64,000 bases of DNA, taken from NCBI RefSeq assembly GCF_013520985.1, contig NZ_JACDTY010000006.1:280336-344335 (forward strand), read 5' to 3'. The notes under the pieces are model-generated. The model did not search any database and had not been told where the DNA came from. It saw nothing but the letters and a program-made list of their open reading frames with translations. The stretch is from Mesorhizobium neociceri. GTDB taxonomy: Bacteria > Pseudomonadota > Alphaproteobacteria > Rhizobiales > Rhizobiaceae. This document shows positions 14,822-24,311 of the stretch, piece by piece. The position numbers and the translations under genes were made by a program. The stretch's first letter is position 1, and each line of letters begins with the position of its first letter.

Positions 14822-17641
14822 CTATTCGAACGAATAGGCAAACCCGTCGGCGGAAGCGCTGACAGTCACTTTCGTCATCTTCTCGCCATCGAGCGATCGG
14901 TTCAGCACGCCGCGGCTGAGCTCCGGCAGCAGCGTGTTGGTGAGGATGGCGTCGATCATGCGGCCGCCGGACTCGATCTCGGTGCAGCGCGCCTTGACCA
15001 GCGCCATGACGCCGTCGCCGATCACCAGTTCGGCGTCGTGGCTGGCGCGCAGCCGCCGCGCGATCTTGCCGAACTGATGGCGGGTGATGGCCTCGATCAT
15101 CGAATCCGACAGCGGGTAGTAAGGTATGGTCACCACGCGGCCGAGGAAGGCCGCCGGAAAGACTTTCAGCAGCGGCGGGCGCAAGGCTGCGTCGAGACCG
15201 TCGAGCCCTGCCCTGACCGTGCCGTTGCCGGTGCGCTCCATGATGACTTCGGAGCCGACATTGGATGTCAGCAGGATCAGCGTGTTCTTGAAGTCGATGC
15301 GCCGGCCCTCGCTGTCGTCCATCATGCCCTTGTCGAAGACCTGGAAGAAGATTTCGTGGACGTCGGGATGCGCCTTCTCGACCTCGTCGAGTAGGATCAC
15401 CGAATAGGGTTTTCTGCGCACGGCCTCGGTCAGGATGCCGCCCTTGCCGTAGCCGACATAGCCGGGCGGCGCGCCCTTCAGCGTCGAGACGGTGTGCGCC
15501 TCCTGGAACTCGGACATGTTGATCGAGATCAGGTTCTGCTCGCCGCCATAGAGCGTCTCGGCCAGCGCCAGCGCGGTTTCGGTCTTGCCGACGCCGGAGG
15601 GACCGCAGAGCAGGAACACGCCGACCGGCTTTTCCGGCGCGCCGAGCCCGGCGCGGCTGGTCTGCACCCGCTTGGCGATCATCTCCATGGCATGGTCCTG
15701 GCCGACGACGCGTTCGGACAAAGTCACGGCGAGCTTGAGCGCCTTTTCGGTCTGGCTGGACAGCATCCGTCCGGTCGGAATGCCGGTCCAGTCCTGGACC
15801 ACGGCTGCGACCGCATTGCGGTCGACGGAGGGCAGGATCAGCGGCGTCTCGCCTTGCGCGGTGGCAAGCTCGGTCATCAGTTCGCGCAGACGCGCGAGAT
15901 CGGCGACAGGGTCCGACGGCGCAGGTTCAGCAGCTGTTGGCGCCTCGGCCTCGGTCTTCGCCTTGGATGCTTTGGTCTTCGTCGTTTCCGTCTTCGCCGT
16001 TTCGGCCTTGGTCGGCTCCGTCTTGGGCACCTTAGTCTTTTCTTCGTCCGGCGCTGCCGCTTCGGCATCGGCCTCGTTCGCCGCTACCTCGTCCAGCGGC
16101 ACGCCCTCGCCGCGCAGCCTGGCGCGCAATTCGAGGATCTCGGCAACCAGCGTCTTTTCACGCTCCCAGCGCTCCTCGGCGGCCGCAAGCGTGACTTCAG
16201 TCTCGGCAAGCCCGGCGTCGACCCGCGCCTGGCGCTCGGCCACCTCGATGCCGATCGCCGCCTCGCGGCCGATAATGCCGCTTTCGACCTCCAGCGCCTG
16301 GCGGCGGCGCAAAATGTCCTCGACCTCGGCCGGCGTCGCATGCTGCGAGACCGCGACCCTGGCGCAAGCGGTGTCGAGCAGGCTTACCGCCTTGTCGGGC
16401 AATTGCCGCGCCGGGATGTAGCGATGCGACAGGCCGACCGCCGCCTCGATCGCCTCGTCGAGGATCTGCACCTCGTGGTGCTGTTCGAGCACGCCGGCGA
16501 CGCCGCGCAGCATGAGCACCGCGACTGCTTCCGACGGCTCGTCGATCTTGACCACCTGGAAACGGCGGGTGAGCGCCGGGTCCTTTTCGATGTGCTGCTT
16601 GTATTCGGCCCAGGTGGTTGCCGCGATGGTGCGCAGTTCGCCGCGCGCCAGCGCCGGCTTCAGGAGATTGGCGGCATCGCCGGTCCCGGCGGCACCGCCG
16701 GCGCCGATCAGCGTGTGCGCCTCGTCGATGAACAGAATGACCGGCGTTTCGGAGGATTGGACCTCGTCGATGACCGCCTTCAGGCGCTTTTCGAACTCGC
16801 CCTTGACGCTGGCGCCGGCCTGCATCAGGCCGACATCGAGCATGCGCACGCTGATGCCTTGCAGCGGCGGCGGTACGTCGCCCTGGGCGATGCGCAAGGC
16901 AAAACCCTCGACCACGGCCGTCTTGCCGACGCCGGCCTCGCCGGTCAGGATCGGGTTGTTCTGCCGGCGCCGCATCAGGATATCGATGATCTGCCGGATT
17001 TCCGGGTCTCGGCCGACGACTGGATCGATCTTGCCGTCATGGGCGCGCTGGGTCAGGTCGGTGGCGTATTTGGCCAGCGCCGAGTCCCCGCCCGGGGCCC
17101 GCCGCGGCGCCTCGGCGGCGGGAGTTGCCGCTGCCGCGGCGCCGGCTTCGAGCGAACCTTCCACCACTTCGGCGAAGCGGGCGATGACCGCGTCGGCGTC
17201 GATCTTGTCGAACTCGCCGCTGATCTTCGACACCAGGCCTTCCAGCACCGGCGTCTTCAGGCAGGCGAGGACGATATGGGCGGTGCGGACTTCATCGGTC
17301 TTGAACTGCAGCCCGGCCAGGCTCCAGGCCTCCTGGATGGCATGAAAGATATGATCGGAAAATTCCTCGATCGAGGTGGCGCCGTAGGGCAGCTTGTCGA
17401 CGGCGCGGCTCATGTCGCCGGCCAGCTTGCCCATATCAACGTCGGCATCGTCAAGGATCATCTGAACGTCGCTGCGTTCCGAAAGCACCAGTTGCTCGAT
17501 GAAGTGGACAAGTTCGACATAAGGGTTGCCGCGAAGCTTCGCCGCTGCGGCAGCTGCCCCGAAGGCCCGCTTGCCGGTCGGATTCAGCTTGTCGATCAGT
17601 TCCTTGCGTTTGAAACTCTGCGATGACCGGCGCTGTTCCAT
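14822..17641 (-). CDS. clpV: T6SS sheath-recycling AAA+ ATPase ClpV (TssH)
   Basis: Hexameric ATPase that disassembles the contracted TssB/TssC sheath in the cytoplasm. The 939-aa protein has a ClpN-type N-domain (residues ~10-160), a first AAA+ domain with GEAGVGKTA (near 235), a coiled middle region, and a second AAA+ domain with GPSGVGKTE (near 678) and FIDEAH/LLDEVEKAHP Walker B motifs. The conserved GYVGYGKGG pore loop is present. It is unusually long because of a Lys/Thr/Glu/Ala-rich linker at about residues 525-575 between the two ATPase cores. ATG 17641 has AGGAG 8 nt upstream. It is transcribed divergently from tssA. Confidence 0.96.
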   Translation of the reverse strand: MEQRRSSQSFKRKELIDKLNPTGKRAFGAAAAAAKLRGNPYVELVHFIEQLVLSERSDVQMILDDADVDMGKLAGDMSRAVDKLPYGATSIEEFSDHIFHAIQEAWSLAGLQFKTDEVRTAHIVLACLKTPVLEGLVSKISGEFDKIDADAVIARFAEVVEGSLEAGAAAAATPAAEAPRRAPGGDSALAKYATDLTQRAHDGKIDPVVGRDPEIRQIIDILMRRRQNNPILTGEAGVGKTAVVEGFALRIAQGDVPPPLQGISVRMLDVGLMQAGASVKGEFEKRLKAVIDEVQSSETPVILFIDEAHTLIGAGGAAGTGDAANLLKPALARGELRTIAATTWAEYKQHIEKDPALTRRFQVVKIDEPSEAVAVLMLRGVAGVLEQHHEVQILDEAIEAAVGLSHRYIPARQLPDKAVSLLDTACARVAVSQHATPAEVEDILRRRQALEVESGIIGREAAIGIEVAERQARVDAGLAETEVTLAAAEERWEREKTLVAEILELRARLRGEGVPLDEVAANEADAEAAAPDEEKTKVPKTEPTKAETAKTETTKTKASKAKTEAEAPTAAEPAPSDPVADLARLRELMTELATAQGETPLILPSVDRNAVAAVVQDWTGIPTGRMLSSQTEKALKLAVTLSERVVGQDHAMEMIAKRVQTSRAGLGAPEKPVGVFLLCGPSGVGKTETALALAETLYGGEQNLISINMSEFQEAHTVSTLKGAPPGYVGYGKGGILTEAVRRKPYSVILLDEVEKAHPDVHEIFFQVFDKGMMDDSEGRRIDFKNTLILLTSNVGSEVIMERTGNGTVRAGLDGLDAALRPPLLKVFPAAFLGRVVTIPYYPLSDSMIEAITRHQFGKIARRLRASHDAELVIGDGVMALVKARCTEIESGGRMIDAILTNTLLPELSRGVLNRSLDGEKMTKVTVSASADGFAYSFE

Positions 17642-17965
17642 CGAACGTGCTCCTGCAATCTGCCTGTCGACAACCTGCCATATAAGCAGCTGCTGACAAA
17701 GCGCGTTTATTCAGCCGGCCTCTTCCATTTGTGGAAAGTCCCGCACCGCCAAATGCAGATAGCCACGAAATTACTTCTCCCTATGCGATGCGCTTCACAT
17801 ACGGGGTTCGGCAGCCACGCCATATATTGCGCCATTCGAGATGCAGTTGCACCGACATTCATTAGCGCCCGTTAACTTTTGAACGGATGACGAATTGTGG
17901 GAATATGCAACCGTGTGCTAACGTCAAGTCACGTACGGTTTTAGAGCCGGTCGCTGGGGGTAGCT
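17642..17965. promoter_or_regulatory. Divergent promoter region of the T6SS (clpV / tssA)
   Basis: This 324-nt gap is clearly AT-richer than the genes on either side and should hold both promoters for the T6SS core. Visible marks are a TATATT-containing stretch near 17822-17828, an imperfect operator-like inverted repeat CCGTT-N8-AACGG (17869-17886), and a GGGGG ribosome-binding site before the GTG start of tssA. No sigma-54 -24/-12 box was found by eye. No ORF of convincing quality lies in the gap. Confidence 0.5.
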
Positions 17966-19144
17966 GTGATCGATCTCGCACTCTGGCTTGCTCCGCTGGA
18001 CGGTGAAAATCCGTCAGGCGAAGACTTGCGCAACGATCCGGCTTTTCATGAGCTCGAGCGCCTTACCGAGCCTCAGGTAAAGGTCGTGCATGACGGTCGT
18101 AACAAGCCTGCTGCGCAATCGACGATTCCCGTCGATTGGCCTGCCGTTCTTGGCAAGGCCGAGGAATTGCGTTCGCATGGCCGCGACCTGCGCCTGCTGG
18201 TCATCGTCGCCCGGGCGCTCGCCAATGAAGAGGGGCTGACCGGGCTGGCGCAAGGCCTGACGCTGATAGCGCGGACCTTCGAGGTGCATTGGGAGACGAT
18301 GCATCCGGCGCTGCGGCCCGGCGGTCAGCCGCGCGACGCCGCCTTGCGCCGCCTCAACGCGCTGGCCGACCTGCAGAATGGCCAGGAAGGCCTGCTGGCG
18401 AACCTCAGGCAGATGGTCTTCTTCGCGCCGCGTCCCATCGGCCCGATCAGCGGGCGCGATCTCGAACAGGGCGCGCTCGACGATCGTGTCATGCTTCAGG
18501 AAGCGGCTTCGGGATTGAATGCCGCCGAAAAGGCAGCGCTGGTCAGCGCGCATGGACAACTCCTGAACCGGGTGGGCAGCGGATGCGCCGCACAGCTGGA
18601 TCAGGCCGGTGAACAGATGACGGCGCTGATCGCCGGCGCACACGCGGCGATAGAGGCGCTCGACGCGGTCGATACGGCGCTGAATGCCCGCCTTGACGGC
18701 AGCGGCGCTGCCGTCCCGGACCTGAAGCGGTTTTTGCAGCGCGTGCTGACGACGCTGGAACGCAATACGGCGGTCGAGACGACAGAAGAGGCGGCGACAA
18801 ACGGCGCGGCCAGCCCGGCGCCTGCCCCGGCGAACCCGGCAGTGCCGGCCAGAAACGGTCAAGGAGCCGAGACGATGGCAAGCTACGCAGAGCCAAATGC
18901 GGGGCTCCCCGACAGGATTTCCTCGCGCGACGATGTGGTGAAGTGCCTCGACCTTGTGGTGGCCTTCTACGACCGCACCGAGCCGTCGAGCCCGATCCCG
19001 CATCTCGCCCGGAGGGTGCGCCGGATGGTGCACATGGATTTCGTTGAACTGATGGAAGACCTCGCCCCGTCGGGGCTGAAGGAATTCCGGCTGCTCGCCG
19101 GCGTTCCCGACGCCAAGAAGACTGCCCAGAAAGATGAAAGGTAG
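17966..19144 (+). CDS. tssA: T6SS tail-assembly protein TssA (ImpA family)
   Basis: Baseplate and sheath-assembly chaperone of the T6SS. The 392-aa protein opens with the ImpA_N signature (LAPLDGENPSGEDLRNDPAF, residues 8-27). It has a Pro/Ala-rich linker around residues 270-300. It ends with a short conserved C-terminal region (EPSSPIPHLARRVRRMVHMDFVELMEDLAP) shared by TssA/VasL proteins. Translation starts at GTG 17966 behind a GGGGG element; no upstream ATG fits. It leads the plus-strand operon and is followed by tssB after 6 nt. Confidence 0.94.
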   Translation: MIDLALWLAPLDGENPSGEDLRNDPAFHELERLTEPQVKVVHDGRNKPAAQSTIPVDWPAVLGKAEELRSHGRDLRLLVIVARALANEEGLTGLAQGLTLIARTFEVHWETMHPALRPGGQPRDAALRRLNALADLQNGQEGLLANLRQMVFFAPRPIGPISGRDLEQGALDDRVMLQEAASGLNAAEKAALVSAHGQLLNRVGSGCAAQLDQAGEQMTALIAGAHAAIEALDAVDTALNARLDGSGAAVPDLKRFLQRVLTTLERNTAVETTEEAATNGAASPAPAPANPAVPARNGQGAETMASYAEPNAGLPDRISSRDDVVKCLDLVVAFYDRTEPSSPIPHLARRVRRMVHMDFVELMEDLAPSGLKEFRLLAGVPDAKKTAQKDER

Positions 19145-19150
19145 CAACAC

Positions 19151-19687
19151 ATGCCAGCCGAAAGCAAAGCGAAGGTCATCGAGCGAAATCGCGCCCCGCG
19201 CGTGCAGATCGCCTACGATGTCGAAACCTACGGCAGCCCGACGACGATCGAACTGCCGTTCGTCATGGGCGTGATGGCCGACCTGTCGGGCGCATCGCAG
19301 ACCAGGGAAGCGGCAAAGACGGTGCTCGACCGCTCCTTTGTCGAGACCGATGCCAACCGTTTCCCCAAATTCATGGAAGCGCTGGGGCCCAGGGTCAAGG
19401 CGCGGGTGAAGAACACCCTGCCGCAGGCCGAAGGCCAGGAGCGCGACGAAGAGCTCGCGCTTGACCTGACCTTCACCAAGATGGGTGATTTCGCCCCTGA
19501 CAAGATCGCCGAACAGGTCCCGCAACTGGCCGAGATCCTCAAGATGCGGCGCCAGCTCGAGGAGCTGCTCGGCTTCATGGACGGCCGGGTCGATGCCGAA
19601 AAGCGCATCGCCCAATTGCTGAACAATCAGCCGCTGCTTGGCCAGATCGCCGCCCAGGCGCTGTCTGACGACAAGGGTGAGGAATAG
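19151..19687 (+). CDS. tssB: T6SS contractile sheath small subunit TssB (VipA)
   Basis: Small sheath subunit that forms the contractile tube around Hcp with TssC. The 178-aa protein matches TssB throughout: RVQIAYDVETYGSPTTIELPFVMGVMADLSG near the N-terminus, RFPKFMEALGPRVKARVKNTL in the middle, and the FxPDxI/V region FAPDKIAEQVPQLAEILKMR. The first helix and C-terminal strands donate interactions to neighbouring TssC in known sheaths. It sits 6 nt after tssA and 3 nt before tssC. Confidence 0.97.
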   Translation: MPAESKAKVIERNRAPRVQIAYDVETYGSPTTIELPFVMGVMADLSGASQTREAAKTVLDRSFVETDANRFPKFMEALGPRVKARVKNTLPQAEGQERDEELALDLTFTKMGDFAPDKIAEQVPQLAEILKMRRQLEELLGFMDGRVDAEKRIAQLLNNQPLLGQIAAQALSDDKGEE

Positions 19688-19690
19688 ATC

Positions 19691-21196
19691 ATGGCCGAAC
19701 AGCAAAAGACCGCAGCATCCGTGGCCGAAGCCGAGGCCGTCGATCTCGGCGAATTCAGCCAGCTCTTGGAGAAGGACTTCAAGGTCAAGAAAGACGACAG
19801 CGAGAAGCTGCAGCAGCTGGTGCGCAACCTGGCGCTGGCGGCGCAGTCGCGCTCCGAGACGACGACCATTTCGTCGAACTCGATCAAGTCGATCAAGTCT
19901 CTGATCGCCGGCATCGACAAGATGCTGACGACCCAGGTCAACGAGATTCTGCACGCGCCGGAAGTGCGGCAGATGGAAGGCACATGGCGCGGCCTCTGGT
20001 ACCTCATCAACAACACCGAGACGGATCAGAAGCTGAAGATCCGGGTGATGAACATTTCCAAGGAGCAGCTGGCCGACACGCTGGAAGACTATGAAGGCCA
20101 GATGTGGGACCAGAGCCCGATCTTCAAGAAGGTCTACACCGACGAGTATTCGATGCTCGGCGGCGAACCGATCGGTTGCGTGATCGGCGCCTACGAGTTC
20201 TCCAACCATCCGCGCGATGTCGGCCTGTTGCGCAACATCTCCGGCATTTGCGCCTCGGCGCACACGCCGTTCATCGCGGCCGCCTCGCCACGCCTGTTCC
20301 GCATGGACAGCTGGCAGGAGCTGCCCAACCCGCAGGATCTGCAGCAGATCGTCTCCAACCCGGCCTACGCCTCGTGGCAATCGCTGCGCGAGAGCGAGGA
20401 TGCGCGCTATATCGGGCTGACCATGCCGCGCGTGCTGGCGCGGCTGCCCTATGGTTCCGAGACCGTGCCGGTCAAGGGCTTCTCCTTCGAGGAGGAGGTG
20501 CAGGGCGACCACAACAAATATGTCTGGATGAACGCCGCCTTCCCGATGGGCGTCAACATCAACCGCAGCCACAAGCTCTATGGCTGGGGCACGCAGATTC
20601 GCGGCGTCGAGAATGGCGGCACGGTGCTCAATCTGCCGGTGCACTCCTTCCCGACCGATGACGGCTCGATCGCGATGAAGTGCCCGACGGAGGTCGCCAT
20701 CGACGACCGGCGCGAGGCGGAACTGGCCAAGCTCGGCCTGATGCCGATCCTGCACCGCAAGAACACCGATCTCGCGGCCTTTATCGGCGCCCATTCGCTG
20801 CAGGACGACGAGACGCGGGCGGGACGCCTGGTCGACCCCGACGCCCAGTCCAACGAGCGGCTCTCCGCCAACCTGCCCTATCTGTTCCCGGTCTCGCGCT
20901 TTGCCCACTACCTCAAGGCGATTGCGCGCGACAAGGTCGGCTCGTTCAAGGAACGCACCGACATGCAGATCTGGTTGACCGAATGGATCAACCGGTACGT
21001 GCTGGCCAATCCGGCCTTCGCCGACGACAAGGCGCGCGCCAAGCGTCCGCTTGCCGCTGCCGAGGTGCAGGTCGATAGCGTGGAGGGCCGGCCGGGCTAC
21101 TACAACGCCCGCTTCTATCTGCGCCCGCACTACCAGCTGGAAGGCATCAACGCCTCGCTCAGGCTGGTGTCGGAATTGCCGTCCGTGAAGACCTGA
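19691..21196 (+). CDS. tssC: T6SS contractile sheath large subunit TssC (VipB)
   Basis: Large sheath subunit, 501 aa. Diagnostic blocks are IDKMLTTQVNEILHAPEVRQMEGTWRGL, DQSPIFKKVYTDEYSMLGGEPIG, FIAAASPRLF, MPRVLARLPYG and the C-terminal GRPGYYNARFYLRPHYQLEG followed by a SLRLVSELPS end. TssC carries the handle region that contacts ClpV through TssB and makes the six-start helix with it. A GC-rich antisense frame more than 1000 codons long covers tssA-tssC but has no family features. The gene is followed by hcp after 41 nt. Confidence 0.97.
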   Translation: MAEQQKTAASVAEAEAVDLGEFSQLLEKDFKVKKDDSEKLQQLVRNLALAAQSRSETTTISSNSIKSIKSLIAGIDKMLTTQVNEILHAPEVRQMEGTWRGLWYLINNTETDQKLKIRVMNISKEQLADTLEDYEGQMWDQSPIFKKVYTDEYSMLGGEPIGCVIGAYEFSNHPRDVGLLRNISGICASAHTPFIAAASPRLFRMDSWQELPNPQDLQQIVSNPAYASWQSLRESEDARYIGLTMPRVLARLPYGSETVPVKGFSFEEEVQGDHNKYVWMNAAFPMGVNINRSHKLYGWGTQIRGVENGGTVLNLPVHSFPTDDGSIAMKCPTEVAIDDRREAELAKLGLMPILHRKNTDLAAFIGAHSLQDDETRAGRLVDPDAQSNERLSANLPYLFPVSRFAHYLKAIARDKVGSFKERTDMQIWLTEWINRYVLANPAFADDKARAKRPLAAAEVQVDSVEGRPGYYNARFYLRPHYQLEGINASLRLVSELPSVKT

Positions 21197-21237
21197 TTGC
21201 AGCAACCAAACTTTTTTGAAAGCGGTGGAGAAAGACT

Positions 21238-21693
21238 ATGCCAGTGAAAATTGATGGTTTCCTGAAGGTTCCGGATATCAAGGGCCCAAGCGTTCGCGAT
21301 GGCCATGAGGACGAAATCGAAATCCACGGCGTCGACTACAAGATGGTCGCGCCCTACGATCCGAATTCGCTCTCACGCCGTGGCCGCGTGTCGATGGGCA
21401 TGATCAAGTTCATCAAGCACTACGACAAAGCCTCGCCTTACCTGAAGAAGGCCCTGTTCGAGAACAAGGCCCTGGACGAGGTGGTGTTCTCGGCGCGCCG
21501 GACCATCGATGGCGAAACCAGCGACTATCTGGTCGTCACCCTGACCGACGCCTCGATCATGGAATACGACATGTCGCAGGCCGAGGACGAGGAAGACTTG
21601 ATCCAGGAAGAGGTGTCCTTCGCCTACAAGAAGATCAAGTTCGTCTATGACGGCAACGACGAAGCCGAAATGGATGTCTATGTCGGCAAGTGA
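21238..21693 (+). CDS. hcp: T6SS inner-tube protein Hcp (TssD)
   Basis: Hcp hexamers stack to form the inner tube that is ejected with VgrG and PAAR tips. The 151-aa protein has the normal size and motif set: a short PVKIDGFLKVPDIKGPS N-terminus, RRGRVSMGMIKFIKHYDKASPYL, and a C-terminal VSFAYKKIKFVYDG strand. It lies in the middle of the core operon between tssC and tssE, with a GGTGGAGAAAG ribosome-binding site 5 nt upstream, stronger than those of its neighbours, as expected for a highly needed structural protein. tssE overlaps its end. Confidence 0.97.
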   Translation: MPVKIDGFLKVPDIKGPSVRDGHEDEIEIHGVDYKMVAPYDPNSLSRRGRVSMGMIKFIKHYDKASPYLKKALFENKALDEVVFSARRTIDGETSDYLVVTLTDASIMEYDMSQAEDEEDLIQEEVSFAYKKIKFVYDGNDEAEMDVYVGK

Positions 21694-22435
21694 GGCGCGG
21701 TCAAAGCGCCCCGGCACGGACAAGTCACAGACCGGCGGGTCACGGGCCAAACGTGAAGCGGTCCAACCTTCGCTGTGGGACCGCTTGGTCAACGACCTGC
21801 CGGGCCTGAGCTCGGAAATAGACGGGCTCAGGCAGGCTCTGCAGGAGGAGCTTGGCGCAGAGCGTCTGGACGAGCTGCTGGCGGACGGGCCGAGGCGCGT
21901 CGACGCCGACGACGCATTGAACCCCGATCAGAAGCGCCGGCTGCACCGGCTGGCGTTTCAGAACCGGCATCGCGGCGAACTGGAAAGCCGCGGCATCGTG
22001 GTATCGCCCGACGTGCTGCGCGAGGCCGTGCGGCGCGACATCGAGGCGCTGTTCAATACCGAGCGTTTCGAGTCAGCGCCAATGCTTTCCGATCTTGAAG
22101 CCGAGCAGATGACCGACAGTCCGACATCGCTGGTCGACTTTCCGGAGGTGCGACGCAGCGTCGTCAATTATGGCGTGCCGTCCTTCTCGGGCCGTTCGTC
22201 GCGCGATTTCGATCGCGATGTGCTGGCGCGCGAGATCCGCGCCGTGCTCGCCACGTTCGAGCCGCGGCTGAAGGAGAGCGCGACGAAAGTCACGGTCAAC
22301 CTTGGCGACAAGACCGGCCTGAAGATCGAGATCGACGCCGTGCTGATCATGACGCCGACGCCGGAGCGCATGCGCCTGCGCACGACGATCAATCTCGACA
22401 ACGGCCTGGCGCGCACCGAGTTCAGGGAAGCCTGA
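21680..22435 (+). CDS. tssE: T6SS baseplate protein TssE, long form
   Basis: Baseplate wedge subunit with a gp25-like domain. The encoded protein is about 251 aa, well above the 140-180 aa usual for TssE. The extra length is N-terminal: residues 1-120 (SKRPGTDKSQTGGSRAKREAV..., then QPSLWDRLVND) are polar and helical. The gp25-like part is C-terminal, with LREAVRRDIEALFNTERFES, RRSVVNYGVPSFSGRSS and a closing EIRAVLATFEPRL. The start is uncertain: ATG 21680 and ATG 21674 both lie inside the end of hcp. It is followed by tssF after one base. Confidence 0.92.
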   Translation: MSASEARSKRPGTDKSQTGGSRAKREAVQPSLWDRLVNDLPGLSSEIDGLRQALQEELGAERLDELLADGPRRVDADDALNPDQKRRLHRLAFQNRHRGELESRGIVVSPDVLREAVRRDIEALFNTERFESAPMLSDLEAEQMTDSPTSLVDFPEVRRSVVNYGVPSFSGRSSRDFDRDVLAREIRAVLATFEPRLKESATKVTVNLGDKTGLKIEIDAVLIMTPTPERMRLRTTINLDNGLARTEFREA

Positions 22436-22436
22436 G

Positions 22437-24311
22437 ATGGACCGGGTCTTCGTAGAATATTACGAGGAAGAACTGTCCCACATACGCGGGCTGGCGGCGG
22501 AGTTCGCCGACATGCATCCGGCGGTCGCCCGCAATTTATCGCTCGATACGGTGCCGTGTCCGGACCCTTATGTCGAGCGACTGCTGGACGGCGTCGCCTT
22601 CCTCGCCGCGCGCACGCGGCTGAAGGTGGATGCCGAACGCTCTCGGTTTTCGCGCAGCATCCTCGACGTGCTTTATCCCGATCTCGTCACGCCGGCGCCG
22701 GCGACCGCCATGGTGGTGCTGAAGCCCGGCCAGCAGGTGCAGACGATGCTTGCCGGCCACGTCGTCAAGCGCGGTACGCGGCTGGTCTCCAGCTTGCAGG
22801 CCGGCCTGTCGACACGCTGCACCTTCACCACCGCCCAGGACATGACGCTGTTTCCGATCGCGATCAGTTCGGTCGGCTATTTTCAGGACCGCAGCGCGCT
22901 GGTCGCCACAGGTATCGGTCCGATCGGCGGCAAGGCCGGCGAAGCCGCACTGCGCATCACGCTGGCACGGACCGGAAAGGGCAAGCTCGACGAATTGGCG
23001 CTCGACCGGCTCGACTTCTATTTCGCCAACCGCACCAAGGCGCCGTTGATTTTCGACGCCATCTTCGGTGTCTGCTCTGGTGTCGGCGCGCGACCGGAAG
23101 GCAAGTCCAATCCATTGTCGCCGCTACCGGCGCCGGAGATGGTGGGCATCGCCGATGCCGAGGCGCTGATGCCGCGCACGCGGCCGACCTTCGAAGGCTA
23201 CCGGCTGCTGCGCGAATATTTCATGATGCCCGAGCGCTTCCATTATGCGCGCGTCACTGGCCTGCTTCCGGTGGTGCGCAAATGCCAGGCCGGGCTCGAA
23301 ATCATCTTCCTGTTCAGGCGTCCGGTGCCCGAGCTTGCCGATTTGACGCCGGCGGATTTCGATCTTTTCGCAACGCCGATCATCAATCTCTTCGAGCGCG
23401 AGTGCAACATCATCGAGCTCGATGAGCGCAAGACGCGCCAGGTACTGCACGCCGACCGCACGCGGGCGCGCGACTTTGAAATCTACCGGGTCATCCGCGT
23501 CGAAGACGCCGATGCGGAAGGGCCCGATGCCGAGATACCGGAGCTCTTCAGCCTCGGGCAGAATCGCGGCAGCGGCTGGGTGTATTCGACCGAGCGGCGT
23601 CCGCGCCGGCCGACCGAGGACGAACGGCGCCAGGGCGTGACCCGGACCTCCTATGCCGGCGACGATGTCTTCCTGGCGGTCTCGCGTCCGGTCCACAGTC
23701 AAGCCAACCGGCCGCTCAAGCGCGTCGACATAGTGGCGCTTTGCACCAATCGCGACCTGGCCATCCTCGACGACACGCCGACGCTGACGCTGGAAGCCGG
23801 TGACCCGGTGGAATCGGTCAGGCTGCTCGGCGCGCTGCGTTCGCCGCAGCCGGCCATCCCCGCAGCACTACCGGTCGGCGCCGACGGCGAGTCGCGCGCC
23901 GACGACCTGGCCTGGCGGCTGGTGTCGCAGCTGGCGCTCAACTTCCTCAGCCTGGCCAAGGAAGGCCGCGGCGTCGATCCGCTGCATGCGCTGCTCGATC
24001 TCTATGCCGAGCGCGGCGATCCCGGGCTTGCCCGCAATGTGCGCTCGATCGTGCGCATCGACTCGCGCGCGGTGATCGAAAGGCTGGCGATCGAGGGTCC
24101 GATGTGTTTCGGCCGCGGCACCGAGGTGACGTTGCATGTCGACCAGTCGGTGCTGGCGGGCCAGAGCACTTTGCTTATGTCAGGCCTGCTGTCGCGGCTG
24201 TTTGCCCGCCACGCCGGGATTAACGGGTTCGTGCGGACCCGCACGCGGTTGCTCCAGAAACAGGAGGATGTGCCATGGCCGATGACGCCCGGCAATCGCT
24301 ACCTGATCTAG
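22437..24311 (+). CDS. tssF: T6SS baseplate protein TssF (VasA/ImpG)
   Basis: Baseplate wedge protein that partners TssG, TssE and TssK. The 624-aa protein begins with the family signature (VEYYEEELSHIRGLAAEFADMHPAVA) and carries the DPYVERLLDGVAFLAARTRLKVD region and LYPDLVTPAPA. The C-terminal third includes the FGRGTEVTLHVD and LLSRLFARHA blocks typical of TssF. It starts 1 nt after the tssE stop and overlaps tssG by 37 nt, so the three baseplate proteins are translationally coupled. Confidence 0.96.
   Translation: MDRVFVEYYEEELSHIRGLAAEFADMHPAVARNLSLDTVPCPDPYVERLLDGVAFLAARTRLKVDAERSRFSRSILDVLYPDLVTPAPATAMVVLKPGQQVQTMLAGHVVKRGTRLVSSLQAGLSTRCTFTTAQDMTLFPIAISSVGYFQDRSALVATGIGPIGGKAGEAALRITLARTGKGKLDELALDRLDFYFANRTKAPLIFDAIFGVCSGVGARPEGKSNPLSPLPAPEMVGIADAEALMPRTRPTFEGYRLLREYFMMPERFHYARVTGLLPVVRKCQAGLEIIFLFRRPVPELADLTPADFDLFATPIINLFERECNIIELDERKTRQVLHADRTRARDFEIYRVIRVEDADAEGPDAEIPELFSLGQNRGSGWVYSTERRPRRPTEDERRQGVTRTSYAGDDVFLAVSRPVHSQANRPLKRVDIVALCTNRDLAILDDTPTLTLEAGDPVESVRLLGALRSPQPAIPAALPVGADGESRADDLAWRLVSQLALNFLSLAKEGRGVDPLHALLDLYAERGDPGLARNVRSIVRIDSRAVIERLAIEGPMCFGRGTEVTLHVDQSVLAGQSTLLMSGLLSRLFARHAGINGFVRTRTRLLQKQEDVPWPMTPGNRYLI

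Noticed and set aside
15494..17626. 710-codon plus-strand frame opposite clpV
   Set aside because: It is a shadow of clpV in a GC-rich region, with no domain signals and no promoter or RBS of its own.
17642..17965. Sigma-54 promoter upstream of the T6SS operon
   Set aside because: T6SS operons are often sigma-54 dependent in other bacteria, but no TGGCAC-N5-TTGC-like element was found on either strand by eye.
18014..21205. 1063-codon antisense frame across tssA-tssB-tssC
   Set aside because: High GC content keeps the opposite frame open. The translation is rich in Arg/Leu/His with no family features, and the plus-strand genes are clear T6SS proteins.
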